Counted from the stretch's first letter, positions 16,935 through 25,889 are shown. The stretch: DNA of 64,000 nt from Betaproteobacteria bacterium (GCA_004297625.1 SCTY01000068.1:248001-312000); one strand, 5' to 3'. The notes: generated from the letters alone by a model not told the origin. Made by a program: numbers and translations.

Positions 16935-17963
16935 TTATCGCCGCATATCGGCTTGGCACGCGAGCGCGGCAAGTATCGCGTCCCTGACGACCACGGCGCC
17001 GAGTCCGAGTTTGTACTTGTTCATCCGCAGGCCTTTTGCCTTTCCTGCGGCCTTCTGCGCCGTTCTTGTTGCCACGTCCTTGTCGATTCTCGAGTTTCGC
17101 AGCATTTCCTCGGCATCGAGAGCACGATAGGGGAAAGGCGCAAGCCCGCCGAGGACGATTCTTGAGCCCGTGCACACGGCGCCGGACATCTCGAGCACCA
17201 CCGCCGCACTTGCCAGTGAGAAATCCCAGGTATCCCTGATCCGATTCTTGACGAAGGCCATCCGGGCAGCGACCGCAGGACAAGGGACGTTCACAGCGAC
17301 TATGAATTCGTCGGGCCCGAGGATGGTCTCGTGGACTTCCCTTGCCCCGAGGAAGAAGCGATCAAGCGCAATCCTCTTCGAACCGCTTTTGGAAGCGATT
17401 TCGAGCTCCGAGCCGAGCGCCATCAACGCAGGCGCCAGGTCCGAGGGGTGCGACATGACGCAGACCCCGAGCCCATTCACCGAAAAATAGTATTGGTGCT
17501 CGCCGGTCACCGCGTCGCATCCTTCGCCGCCCTTCTTGAAGCAGTTGAACGCGGCGTTCCTGAAGTACCAGCACCAGGGCCGCTGACAGAGATTCCCGCC
17601 CACGGTTCCCACGTTGCGAATCTGGGGCGTGGCGACTGAAGAGCAGGCTTGGGAGATGAGCGGAAACTTTTCTCTTACGATCGCCGATTCTTCCAGCTGC
17701 GTCAGGGTCACGGCCGCGCCGATCCTCAAGCTCTGCCGCGCTTCGTCGTAGCGAAGCACCGTGAGCTCCGGGATTGCTCCTATGTTGATCAAGACTTCGG
17801 GCATCGGCATCTTTGGCCCGCTTATCCGGTCCTTGATCAGTCCCAGGAGATCGGTTCCGCCCGCTATCACCTTTGCTTTCTCTCCGTAGGCAGCGAGCAG
17901 GCTGCGAGCCTCCTCGATCGAGGAGGCGTCGGCATGCTCCAATCGGGGGATTTCGTTAAGCAA
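16935..17963 (-). CDS. FAD-binding subunit of molybdenum hydroxylase, PaoB-like
   Basis: A 342-aa FAD subunit. FAD motifs are IAGGTDLL (33-40) and TVGGNLC (120-126). A cysteine-rich loop follows (C126, C131, C141, C149, C168, with RPWCWYFRN and GGEGCDAVTGE) that resembles the [4Fe-4S] loop of E. coli PaoB more than that of HcrB. The start is TTG, inside the large-subunit gene end (8-bp overlap), which points to coupled translation. Order on the strand is small-large-medium subunit, then EthD-like and TRAP genes. Confidence 0.85.
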   Translation of the reverse strand: MLNEIPRLEHADASSIEEARSLLAAYGEKAKVIAGGTDLLGLIKDRISGPKMPMPEVLINIGAIPELTVLRYDEARQSLRIGAAVTLTQLEESAIVREKFPLISQACSSVATPQIRNVGTVGGNLCQRPWCWYFRNAAFNCFKKGGEGCDAVTGEHQYYFSVNGLGVCVMSHPSDLAPALMALGSELEIASKSGSKRIALDRFFLGAREVHETILGPDEFIVAVNVPCPAVAARMAFVKNRIRDTWDFSLASAAVVLEMSGAVCTGSRIVLGGLAPFPYRALDAEEMLRNSRIDKDVATRTAQKAAGKAKGLRMNKYKLGLGAVVVRDAILAALACQADMRR

Positions 17964-20403
17964 GACTCAACTGCCTCGCCGCTTCTTCTTTCTTCTTCTT
18001 GTCGGACTTGATCGCCTCCATGATCCTTTCCGGCGTCATGGGGTATTCGTTAAGCGGTACGCCGATGGCGTTGTAGATTGCATTCCTGATAGCCGCGGGC
18101 ACGGCCGAGTTGATGCCTTCGCCTCCTCCCTTGGAGGAATATGCGAAGTAGGCGTCGTCGCCTTCTATGTTGAGCGGTATCGCCTCCTCCGGCATGTCCA
18201 AAGACGTGGGCATGCGATATTGGTGCAGGTCCGTGTTGAGCGTCATCCCGGTCTTCTTGTCGACGATCGGTTCCTCGAGCAGTCCAAACCCGATCCCGAA
18301 AACCAGGCCCCCGTAGTGCTGTGAATTGCAGAGTTTAGGATTCAGGGCACGTCCAAATTCGTGGGCGGTGGCGGACTTCAGCACTCTGACCTTGCCCGTC
18401 TCCACGTCCACTTCGACCTCGACGGCCGTAGCACCAAAAGTCGCATGCGTGACATCGGCCTGGCGCACGAACAGGTTGTACGGCGCGGTCCCGACGTTGG
18501 GGGCACGACGGCCTGTCCCGACGATCGACTCGCCATCCGGCAAGAGCATGCAGGCATCTCCGAAGGAGATTCTTCTTGCCTTCGCGTCCCCGTCACGATC
18601 GCATTTCTCGTAGATCCAGCCGTTGGCAGACTGCAGCGCTGCCGCGTCGACTTTCAAGTAGCCCGCGACCTTGTCGAACAGGCGCTCCCTGGCCATCGCC
18701 GCGGCTTGAAGGACCGCCGGACCCATCTCCGGAATTACGCGGGAGGCATGCGTGGCGGGCGAGTAGGAAGTCTGGTTGGTGTCCCCGTAGACAACTTCGA
18801 TATCCTGCAGCGAGACTCCAAGCTCCTCCGCGGCGATCATGGACAGGGCCGTAGCGGCCCCAGATCCGATGTCCACCACGCCCGCGAGGAGTCGAGGACG
18901 GCCGCCTCTATTCAAGACGACGCTGGCGTTTGCGTTGAAGGGCGGGAGACCGACGCCGTGGAAGACGTAGATCGCCATCCCGATCCCCCTTCTCTTCGGA
19001 CCTTGCGGCTGCTGCTGCGCCGTCGTCATTCCCGCTCGCTTCGCGCGTCGTTCCCACCCTATCGATTGCGCCACCTGCCGCATGGCCTGGTCCAGGTTCT
19101 TGGCGGAAAACGGCGTCCTCCTGACCGAGTCGGAGTACGCGGTGTAGTTCTTGAAGCGAAACTCCAGCGGGTCAATTCCTATTGCTTCGGCGATCTCGTC
19201 CATGTGGGCCTCGAAAGCCGAGACCGCGGCGATGTTTAGCGGCGATCGAGCCGGCCCGGTGAGCTGCAGATTCGTATGCACAGCGATCTGCTGCACATGC
19301 ATGTTGGGGCAACTGTAGAGCAGGACGGGATGCTGATTGATGTCGTGGTTGAACGGACCGTAGAGGCCGCCCGAGCCGATGTTGATGATCGCCTTGCTCT
19401 GGATGGCCGTAAGGGTCCCGTCTTTCTTGACACCGGTCTTGATGTAGATGGTCGTCGAAGGCCTCCTCGGGTGCGACACGAGCTCTTCGGACCTCGTCAA
19501 TTCGAGCTTGACTGGTCTTCGTGTCCGCAGCGCCATCCACGCCGCGAAGGTGATGGATCTCTGTGCACCCGCCTTCGAGCCGAAACCTCCGCCCTGGTAG
19601 TTCACGACGACGCGAATCTTCTCCGGCGGAAGCCCCAGCGATTTCGAGAGGTCGTTCCTGACCGACCACACGCCCTGGCAGGACTCGTAGACCGTCAGGA
19701 CGTCTCCTTCCAGTGCAGCCACGCAACTGCGGGTTTGCAAGGTACCGTGGCACTGAGAGGGCGTCTTGAACTTGCCTTCGAAAATGAAATCGGCTTCCCT
19801 GAACCCCCGATCGACATCTCCCTTGATGTGCGAGTCCGGCTTTCCGCCCCAGAGGTTGCCGAGCTTCGGCGGGCGAGAGGCAAGGAAGGAGTCCGAAGCA
19901 AGGTCCGAAACCGTGACCTCCGGCGCCCCGGGCTTCAGCGCCTCTTCGGCGTCAAAGACGCTAGGCAACACCTCGTAGTCGACCTTGATCAGCTCGAGTG
20001 CTTTGGTTGCAATGTCGATCGACTCCGCGGCTACGGCTGCGATCTCGTGCCCCACGTAGGAGACGGTCTCCGGGAAGGCGACCTGCGGGATCTCGTACCA
20101 GTGCGTGAGCCAACCGCTCGTATTGTTCTTGGTCAGGATCGCCTTGACCCCGGCCAACGCTTCGGCTTCGCGCGTGTCGATTGCCCTTATCCTGGCGTGA
20201 GCATGCGGGCTGCGCAGGATCTTTGCGTAGAGCACATCGGGAAACTTGATGTCCCCGGCATACCTCGCTTTCCCCGTGACCTTTTCGAGGGCGTCGATCC
20301 TGTTGAGCGGTTTGCCCACTACCGTGAATTCTCTTTCCAGCTTGGGCGGAACCCAGCCCTCGACCATCAGCGCAGGATTCTCACCATCGGTCTTCTTAGC
20401 CAT
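17956..20403 (-). CDS. Molybdopterin catalytic subunit of the third molybdenum hydroxylase
   Basis: An 815-aa Mo-pterin subunit without signal peptide. It shows YQGGGFGSKAG for the cofactor, GPARSPLN where CO dehydrogenases carry the Cys loop (so it is not a CO dehydrogenase), and KGGGEGINSAVP near residue 785 with the catalytic glutamate. The start ATG shares one base with the stop of the small-subunit gene (TAATG). The substrate is unknown; aldehyde or aromatic/heterocyclic substrates are most likely for this branch. Codon use looks slightly less GC-biased than neighbouring genes, possibly a later acquisition. Confidence 0.85.
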   Translation of the reverse strand: MAKKTDGENPALMVEGWVPPKLEREFTVVGKPLNRIDALEKVTGKARYAGDIKFPDVLYAKILRSPHAHARIRAIDTREAEALAGVKAILTKNNTSGWLTHWYEIPQVAFPETVSYVGHEIAAVAAESIDIATKALELIKVDYEVLPSVFDAEEALKPGAPEVTVSDLASDSFLASRPPKLGNLWGGKPDSHIKGDVDRGFREADFIFEGKFKTPSQCHGTLQTRSCVAALEGDVLTVYESCQGVWSVRNDLSKSLGLPPEKIRVVVNYQGGGFGSKAGAQRSITFAAWMALRTRRPVKLELTRSEELVSHPRRPSTTIYIKTGVKKDGTLTAIQSKAIINIGSGGLYGPFNHDINQHPVLLYSCPNMHVQQIAVHTNLQLTGPARSPLNIAAVSAFEAHMDEIAEAIGIDPLEFRFKNYTAYSDSVRRTPFSAKNLDQAMRQVAQSIGWERRAKRAGMTTAQQQPQGPKRRGIGMAIYVFHGVGLPPFNANASVVLNRGGRPRLLAGVVDIGSGAATALSMIAAEELGVSLQDIEVVYGDTNQTSYSPATHASRVIPEMGPAVLQAAAMARERLFDKVAGYLKVDAAALQSANGWIYEKCDRDGDAKARRISFGDACMLLPDGESIVGTGRRAPNVGTAPYNLFVRQADVTHATFGATAVEVEVDVETGKVRVLKSATAHEFGRALNPKLCNSQHYGGLVFGIGFGLLEEPIVDKKTGMTLNTDLHQYRMPTSLDMPEEAIPLNIEGDDAYFAYSSKGGGEGINSAVPAAIRNAIYNAIGVPLNEYPMTPERIMEAIKSDKKKKEEAARQLSLA

Positions 20404-20894
20404 TACCCGGCTCCACTCGAGTTTCTGCCGAGTTTGAGGACCGCTTCGACGATGTTGGGGTAGGCGCCGCACCGGCAGTAGTTACCCGCGATGGCTTCTC
20501 TCACGTCTCTCCTCGAGACGTCGGTCTTGCGGTTCAGCAACGCCTTCAAGGACATGATCATTCCTGGAGTGCAAAAGCCGCACTGGAGACCGTCCTCGTC
20601 CATCAGCGCTTGCTGCAAGGGATCCAGCTTGCCTGCCTGGGCGACTCCTTCGATCGTCTGGATATTCTTTCCCGCGGCGTGTACGGCGAGCATCGTGCAA
20701 GAGTAGACTGCCCTTCCGTCCACCAACACGGTACAGGTTCCGCATTCGGCGCGGTTGCATCCGACCTTGGTTCCTGTCAAATCGAGTCGTTCGCGAAGCG
20801 CTTCTGCGAGCGTCGTCCTGCTCTCTATCTCCAACGAATACGTCTTGCCGTTTACGAACAGCGCGACTTGCTTCGTGACGGATGGGCCGGCCAT
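20403..20894 (-). CDS. 2Fe-2S subunit of the third molybdenum hydroxylase
   Basis: A 163-aa subunit with cluster ligands C46, C51, C54, C66 and C105, C108, C140, C142 (CGFC, CRC). I choose the ATG preceded by AGGCGG; an in-frame TTG 24 nt upstream would add MGPIRRNK. It is the first gene of the operon and divergent from a Bug-type binding protein gene 141 bp away. Confidence 0.87.
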   Translation of the reverse strand: MAGPSVTKQVALFVNGKTYSLEIESRTTLAEALRERLDLTGTKVGCNRAECGTCTVLVDGRAVYSCTMLAVHAAGKNIQTIEGVAQAGKLDPLQQALMDEDGLQCGFCTPGMIMSLKALLNRKTDVSRRDVREAIAGNYCRCGAYPNIVEAVLKLGRNSSGAG

Positions 20895-21035
20895 CTTATT
20901 CCGCCTAATTGGTCCCAACGTTGGTGGGCCACTCTAGCATCGGCGGCGTCGCGCCGGTGAAGCGGGAAATTGACGCGCGTCAAGATGGCGAGGACAGACG
21001 CTAACGCGAGCGCATAATCGATGTAGGAGGGAGAA

Positions 21036-22013
21036 ATGCCATTGACCCGTCTTTGCCGGCTGTTCGTCGCCATCGCGCTGGTGGCAGGGGCACTGTCCGC
21101 GCTGCCCGCCGTCGCGGCCTATCCCGATAGACCAATCAAGATCGTCCTGCCGTATTCGGCCGGTGGCATCGGCGACCTGCTGTTGCGCGCCGTGCAGCCC
21201 GAGCTCGAGAAACAGCTCGGCCAGAACCTCATCATCGAGTATCGCACCGGTGCAGCGGGCAATATCGGCACCAGCGAAGTGGTCAATGCCGCGCCCGACG
21301 GCTACACCCTGCTGTACGCGCCGACGAACAACTTCGTCATCAACCAGTTCCTGTTCTCGAACCTGGGCTACGACCCGCTGCAGGCGCTGGCGCCGATCAG
21401 TTTGCTGGCGGAGACGCCGTACTTCATTTTCATCAACTCGCAGGTGCCGGCGACTAATTTCAAGGAGTTCACCGCGTATGCGCGTGCCCACCCGGGCAAG
21501 CTGAACTACGGCTCGCCGGGCAGCGGGACGGTGCCGCACCTGTCGGCCTTCATGCTGTCCGAGGCCCTTGGCGCGCACATGGTGCACGTACCCTATCGCG
21601 GCGCACAGCCCGGGGTGCAGGCGCTACTCACCAACGATGTGCAGATGTTCATCATCAGCTATGGCCTGACGGGCCCGTTGCTGGCGGCCGGCAAGCTGCG
21701 CGCGCTCGCCGTCGCGGCCTCGCATCGCTTTCCGGCGCTGCCCGACGTGCCGACCACCGCTGAAGTGGGGCTGGCGCCGGATGTCATCCTCGGCAATTGG
21801 TGGGCAATCGCGGCGCCGAAGGGCACCGATCCCGCCATCCTGCGCCGCTGGAGCGAGGCGATCGCGATCGCGTTGCGCGATCCCGGGGTGCAGAAGCGCT
21901 ACGCTCAAGCCGGCGCAGTGCCCGCGCCCACCACCCCGGCCGAGTGCGCGCAGCGCATCGCGAGCGACGCACGCGGTTGGAAGGCGATCGTCGAAAAGTC
22001 CGGGGTCAATTAA
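21036..22013 (+). CDS. Bug/TctC-family periplasmic solute-binding protein
   Basis: A 325-aa receptor: signal peptide ending near ALPAVAA, then YPDRPIKIVLPYSAGGIGD, PDGYTLLYAPTNNFVIN and GSPGSGTVPHLSAFML, all family segments. The ribosome site GGAGGGAG is well placed. It is orphan, with no TctAB. It is divergent from the third molybdenum hydroxylase operon, repeating the arrangement of the first (hydroxylase operon facing a Bug gene). Confidence 0.9.
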   Translation: MPLTRLCRLFVAIALVAGALSALPAVAAYPDRPIKIVLPYSAGGIGDLLLRAVQPELEKQLGQNLIIEYRTGAAGNIGTSEVVNAAPDGYTLLYAPTNNFVINQFLFSNLGYDPLQALAPISLLAETPYFIFINSQVPATNFKEFTAYARAHPGKLNYGSPGSGTVPHLSAFMLSEALGAHMVHVPYRGAQPGVQALLTNDVQMFIISYGLTGPLLAAGKLRALAVAASHRFPALPDVPTTAEVGLAPDVILGNWWAIAAPKGTDPAILRRWSEAIAIALRDPGVQKRYAQAGAVPAPTTPAECAQRIASDARGWKAIVEKSGVN

Positions 22014-22026
22014 TCAGTCGACAGAT

Positions 22027-23190
22027 CTATCCGATCAGCGTCTCTCCTGCGCGGAAGAACCCGCGCGGAACGGCGTGCAGGCGTTCGAAGCCCGTTTTCG
22101 TCACCCGGATGAGCTCGCCTACCTGCACGCCGGCGTTGCGATCCGTGGTGATGACGTTCGGCTGCACCACCACGGTCATGTTCTCTTCGAGCGTCATCTG
22201 CGGCAGCGGTCCCGCCGGGCGGCTGCGCGTGCCGAGGACCGGCGGGAAATACCCGCCGCCGAAGCCGTGCATCAGGTCGTCGCAGACGGTGAAGCCGCGG
22301 CTCTCGATGACGCTGGCGGCGTCGACGATTTGCTCCATCGTCGTGCCCGCGCGCACGACGGCCGTCACGGCGTCGAAGGCGGCCTCCGCCGTTTCATGCA
22401 GCGCCCGGTAGAGCGGCGTGGGCTCGGCGTCCACCGTAAAGGTGCGCAGCACCTGGCCCGCATAGTCCCACCAGTAGGCCGAGAGCTCGCAAAACACCAC
22501 GTCGCCGGATTGCACCTTGCGGGAGGAGGCATATTGCGGCGGCACGCAGAGATTCGGCTCGGCCATCGAGGTCACGCCGATGTAGTGGATGAACGTGGTG
22601 CCGCCTTCCCCCACGTACGCCCGCTCGACCAGATTGGCAAGTTCCCGCTCTGTAAGGCCTGGTTTCGTACCTTGCAAAAGACTTTTGAAACCGGCATCGC
22701 TGAAGCGCGCCCCGACGCGCAGCCACTCGATCTCTTCTTCCGACTTGATGAGCCGCAGCTTGACGTAGTCGGCATCCAGGCCGATCACTTCGAAGTTCTC
22801 TTCCAGCGACTTTCTTTTGGGATAGGCGAGCGGGCCGATGATGCCCAGGCGCTTGGCGCCGCGGCGCTTGAGCTCTTCGATGGTCTTGGCGATGCCGCGG
22901 TGCTCGCCCCAGCGCACGTCGACCTCGCGCGCGATGCGCGTGGCGAGCGGCACGTGGTTGTACCACTCCATGTGCATCGTCATGCGCTCGCCCGGCTTGA
23001 AGATGACGAAGGCTTCCACCGTGCCGGGCCAGCCGGTGACCCACTGCGGGGCGTTGCCGGTGCGCTGGTCGGTGACGATCAGCAGGTGATCGAGTTGATA
23101 TCTTTCGAGGAGACCCGCGAGCGCTTTGTGCCGGCGTGCGTATTCCGCATCGGAAAAGCGCGGGTACTCCTGCTCGAGAAGCGGAATCAG
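22027..23190 (-). CDS. Creatinase-like M24 family protein, probable CTG start
   Basis: This is a pita-bread-fold protein of the M24/creatinase superfamily, 387 aa if started at CTG 23188-23190, which overlaps the TGA of the upstream Bug gene as CTGA. The first ATG/GTG/TTG in frame is a GTG at 23019. Starting there would drop 57 residues that read as the expected N-terminal domain (RFSDAEYARRHKALAGLLE). The motif normally holding two metal-binding aspartates reads CELSAYWWDYAGQVLRTF: the first is Glu and the second Gln, so it is probably not a metallopeptidase but a creatinase- or lyase-type C-N or C-S bond-cleaving enzyme. The active-site His in MHGFGGG is kept. Confidence 0.75.
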   Translation of the reverse strand: MIPLLEQEYPRFSDAEYARRHKALAGLLERYQLDHLLIVTDQRTGNAPQWVTGWPGTVEAFVIFKPGERMTMHMEWYNHVPLATRIAREVDVRWGEHRGIAKTIEELKRRGAKRLGIIGPLAYPKRKSLEENFEVIGLDADYVKLRLIKSEEEIEWLRVGARFSDAGFKSLLQGTKPGLTERELANLVERAYVGEGGTTFIHYIGVTSMAEPNLCVPPQYASSRKVQSGDVVFCELSAYWWDYAGQVLRTFTVDAEPTPLYRALHETAEAAFDAVTAVVRAGTTMEQIVDAASVIESRGFTVCDDLMHGFGGGYFPPVLGTRSRPAGPLPQMTLEENMTVVVQPNVITTDRNAGVQVGELIRVTKTGFERLHAVPRGFFRAGETLIG

Positions 23191-24143
23191 CCGGGCTTGG
23201 CTCCCGAAGCCTTCACGATCGGCGCCCAGCGCTTCACTTCCGAGGCGACGAATGCGCCGAAAGCCTTCGCGTCCATGAGCGTTGGCACGATTCCCTCGGT
23301 CTTGAGACGCTCGCGCACGTCGGGCAACTGCAGCGCCCGGTTCACTTCCGCGTTGAGCCGGGTGACGATGTCGGCGGGCATGTTCGCGGGACCGGAGAGC
23401 GAAAACCAGACGGTCGCGACGAGATCGGGATAGCCCATCTCGCCGAACGTCGGCACATCCGGAAAATCGGGCAGCCGCGCGTCCGCGCTGATGGCGAGCC
23501 CGATTGCGCGGCCTGCGCGTATCTGCCCCGATGCGGTCGTCAGCGTCGTCGACACCGCTTGGATGTGTCCCGCGATCAGATCCGCCACCGCGGCCGACGC
23601 GCCCTTGTACGGCACATGTTGCAGGTCGATGCCGGCGCGCTGCTTGAAGAGCTCCGCGACGAGCTGGCCCTGCGTGCCGTTCCCGGGCGAGCCATACGAC
23701 ATCTTGCCGGGCCTCGACTTCGCCAGCGCCACGAACTCACGCAGGTCCTTCACTCCCAGGGACGGATTCACAGCGAGCACCGCGGGCGGTCCGCCGAACA
23801 ACGCTATGTGCGTGAAATCCCGCACCGGGTCGTAGGGCGTGCCCTGAACCGCGGGCGCGAGCACATGCGAGGCGATCCCGGAAACGACGAGCGTGTAGCC
23901 GTCCGGAGCGGCCTTTGCCACGAGATCCGATCCGAGCGCTCCGCCCGCGCCCGGCCGGTTTTCCACGATGAAGCTCTCCTTCAGGCTCTCGGTGAGCTTC
24001 TGCGCCACGATGCGGCCCAGCGTGTCGGCGGTGCCGCCGGGCGCGAACGGCGCAATGATGTGCACCGGCTTCGCCGGCCATCCCTGAGCGAAAGAGAGGT
24101 GGAAGAAAAGCGCGAGAACCAATCCGGTCAGTGAGCGGGCCAT
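23187..24143 (-). CDS. Bug/TctC-family periplasmic solute-binding protein
   Basis: A 318-aa receptor with a short signal peptide (LVLALFFHLSFAQG), WPAKPVHIIAPFAPGGTADT, PGAGGALGSDLVAKAAPDGYT and YGSPGNGTQGQLVAELF. It is transcribed with the M24 protein gene (4-bp CTGA overlap), so it likely imports that enzyme's substrate (inference). It is divergent from the amidohydrolase gene. Confidence 0.9.
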   Translation of the reverse strand: MARSLTGLVLALFFHLSFAQGWPAKPVHIIAPFAPGGTADTLGRIVAQKLTESLKESFIVENRPGAGGALGSDLVAKAAPDGYTLVVSGIASHVLAPAVQGTPYDPVRDFTHIALFGGPPAVLAVNPSLGVKDLREFVALAKSRPGKMSYGSPGNGTQGQLVAELFKQRAGIDLQHVPYKGASAAVADLIAGHIQAVSTTLTTASGQIRAGRAIGLAISADARLPDFPDVPTFGEMGYPDLVATVWFSLSGPANMPADIVTRLNAEVNRALQLPDVRERLKTEGIVPTLMDAKAFGAFVASEVKRWAPIVKASGAKPG

Positions 24144-24154
24144 GACCCGGATTC

Positions 24155-24160
24155 TATAAT
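24155..24160 (+). promoter_or_regulatory. -10 element placed for a leaderless amidohydrolase mRNA
   Basis: A perfect TATAAT ends 6 nt before the amidohydrolase ATG. There is no Shine-Dalgarno sequence. Transcription starting 6-7 nt after the -10 box would begin at the ATG itself. No good -35 box is seen. Confidence 0.5.
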
Positions 24161-24166
24161 CGACCG

Positions 24167-25180
24167 ATGACCGATTGCATCGACATTCACACCCACGTCG
24201 TCCCGGAATATTTTCCCCCGTACGCCGGCAAGGGCCGCGATGTGCCCTGGCCTTCGATGAGCCCCGCGCACGCCTGCCACCGGCACGTGATGATCTCGGG
24301 GAAGATCTACCGCACCGTATCGGACGGCTGCTGGAGCGTTCCGCGCCGCATCGAGGACATGGGCAAGATGCGCGTGGCGCGCCAGGCGCTCTCGCCGATG
24401 CCCGAGCTCCTGTCCTACTGGCTGCCGATGCCCGACGGCGGCACGCTGATCCGCTACCTGAACGAGCAGATCGCCGAGATGGCGGCGCTCGCTCCGGAGC
24501 GCTTCGTCGGCCTGGGCGCCGTGCCGCTCCAGGACGTGGACGCCGCGATACGCGAGCTCGACTACCTGCAGAAGAACCTCAAATTCGCGGGTGCCGAGAT
24601 CGCGAGCCACGTGAACGGCGTATCGATCGGCGATGCGCGCTTCGAGCCGTTCTTCGCGGCCGCCGAGCAGATGGACGCGGCGACCTTCGTGCACGCCCTG
24701 CGGCCGGCGGGCCAGGAGCGCATCGTCGGCCTGTTCCCCGAGCAGGCGGTGTGCTTCCCGGGCGACATCGCGCTCGCTTGCGCGTCGATGATTACCGGCG
24801 GCATCGGTGCGCGTCACCCGCGCCTGCGTATCGCCTTCAGCCACGGGGGCGGCGCCATGGCGATATTGCTGCCGCGGCTGGTGCACGCCTGGAATGCCAT
24901 CCCCAAGGCGCGCGAATCGCTCGCCGAGTCGCCCGCGACGACGGCGAAGCGTTTTTTCTACGACCATCTGGTGTTCGATCCCGCAGCGGTGAAGTTCCTG
25001 GTGGAGCGCTTCGGCGCGTCGCAGATCGTCGTGGGCAGCGACTACCCGTTCAACATGGGCGATGCCGATCCGCTCGGAACGCTGGAGAAGGCGGGGCTCG
25101 AGGCGGCGACCGTCGCGGCCGTTACTGCAGGGAACGCTTTGCGGTTTCTAGGCCTAAAAGCCTGGGAAGCACGAGACTGA
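24167..25180 (+). CDS. Amidohydrolase of the ACMSD family
   Basis: A 337-aa metal-dependent TIM-barrel enzyme. Metal and catalytic residues are visible: HTH at 8-10, the conserved His in FSHGGG and the Asp in GSDYPF. Family members decarboxylate or hydrolyse aromatic acids and dicarboxylic intermediates (ACMSD, gamma-resorcylate decarboxylase). It is divergent from a Bug/M24 operon, so it may belong to the same pathway. Its end overlaps the convergent sirtuin gene by 59 bp. Confidence 0.85.
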   Translation: MTDCIDIHTHVVPEYFPPYAGKGRDVPWPSMSPAHACHRHVMISGKIYRTVSDGCWSVPRRIEDMGKMRVARQALSPMPELLSYWLPMPDGGTLIRYLNEQIAEMAALAPERFVGLGAVPLQDVDAAIRELDYLQKNLKFAGAEIASHVNGVSIGDARFEPFFAAAEQMDAATFVHALRPAGQERIVGLFPEQAVCFPGDIALACASMITGGIGARHPRLRIAFSHGGGAMAILLPRLVHAWNAIPKARESLAESPATTAKRFFYDHLVFDPAAVKFLVERFGASQIVVGSDYPFNMGDADPLGTLEKAGLEAATVAAVTAGNALRFLGLKAWEARD

Positions 25181-25889
25181 TCGAGTCGTTGAAAACGGCG
25201 TCGGCGATGCCGTCGAAAGGCGTCGGCTCGGCGTTGACGATCACGATTTTCGCGCCGGCCGCGCGCGCCACCTCCACGGCGCCGGCCACGGGATAGACCT
25301 GCAGGCTGGTACCGACCGCGAGGAAAAAATCCGCCCGCGCGGCCGCCTGCATCGCCTGGTCGATCACCTCGGGAACGAGCTGCTGGCCGAACGAAATGGT
25401 GTCGCTCTTGAGGATGCCGCCGCACTCGCGGCAGTGCGGATCCTCTTCGCCGGCGCGCACGCGCTCGAGCACCCGCTCCATCGGGCCGCGCAGGTTGCAC
25501 CCCCAGCACATGAAGCGGCGCATCGTGCCGTGCACCTCGATCACGAGCTCGGGCGAATTACCGGCGATCTGGTGCAGCTCGTCAATGTTCTGCGTGATCA
25601 ACGCGTGCAGCTTCCCACGCCGTTCGAGGTCGACGAGAGAGAGATGCCCTGGGTTGGGCTTCGCGTTCCACGCCGGGCTCGAAAGGCGGTTCTGCCAAGA
25701 AGCCCTGCGCACCTGCGGGTCCGCCAGGTAGGCGTGGATGTTCGACATCTTTTCGGCGACCGGATTCTGGGTCCACAGGCCCTGCGGCCCGCGGAAGTCC
25801 GGAACGCCGGAGTCGGTGGAGATGCCCGCGCCGGTCAGCGCGACGACCGAGCGCGCGCTCTCCAGCCAGGATTGGACCTGAGCGATCAG
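25122..25889 (-). CDS. cobB: Sirtuin NAD-dependent protein deacylase, probable CTG start
   Basis: A 255-aa sirtuin if started at CTG 25887-25889. That codon overlaps the TGA of the gene before it (CTGA), and no ATG/GTG/TTG lies upstream in frame. The first ATG (25748) would cut off the NAD-binding motif TGAGIS (residues 19-24) and the following PDFRG, which are essential and clearly encoded. Further motifs are TQNIDELH, catalytic histidine in EVHGTMRR, and zinc cysteines CWGC and CREC. It removes acyl groups from lysines, for example on acyl-CoA synthetases. A CoA ligase lies just beyond the neighbouring gene, which fits that role. Confidence 0.85.
   Translation of the reverse strand: MIAQVQSWLESARSVVALTGAGISTDSGVPDFRGPQGLWTQNPVAEKMSNIHAYLADPQVRRASWQNRLSSPAWNAKPNPGHLSLVDLERRGKLHALITQNIDELHQIAGNSPELVIEVHGTMRRFMCWGCNLRGPMERVLERVRAGEEDPHCRECGGILKSDTISFGQQLVPEVIDQAMQAAARADFFLAVGTSLQVYPVAGAVEVARAAGAKIVIVNAEPTPFDGIADAVFNDSISLVLPRLLGLETAKRSLQ

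Noticed and set aside
18000..20403. CO dehydrogenase large subunit
   Set aside because: The Cys-containing active-site loop of CO dehydrogenase is absent; the stretch reads GPARSPLN.
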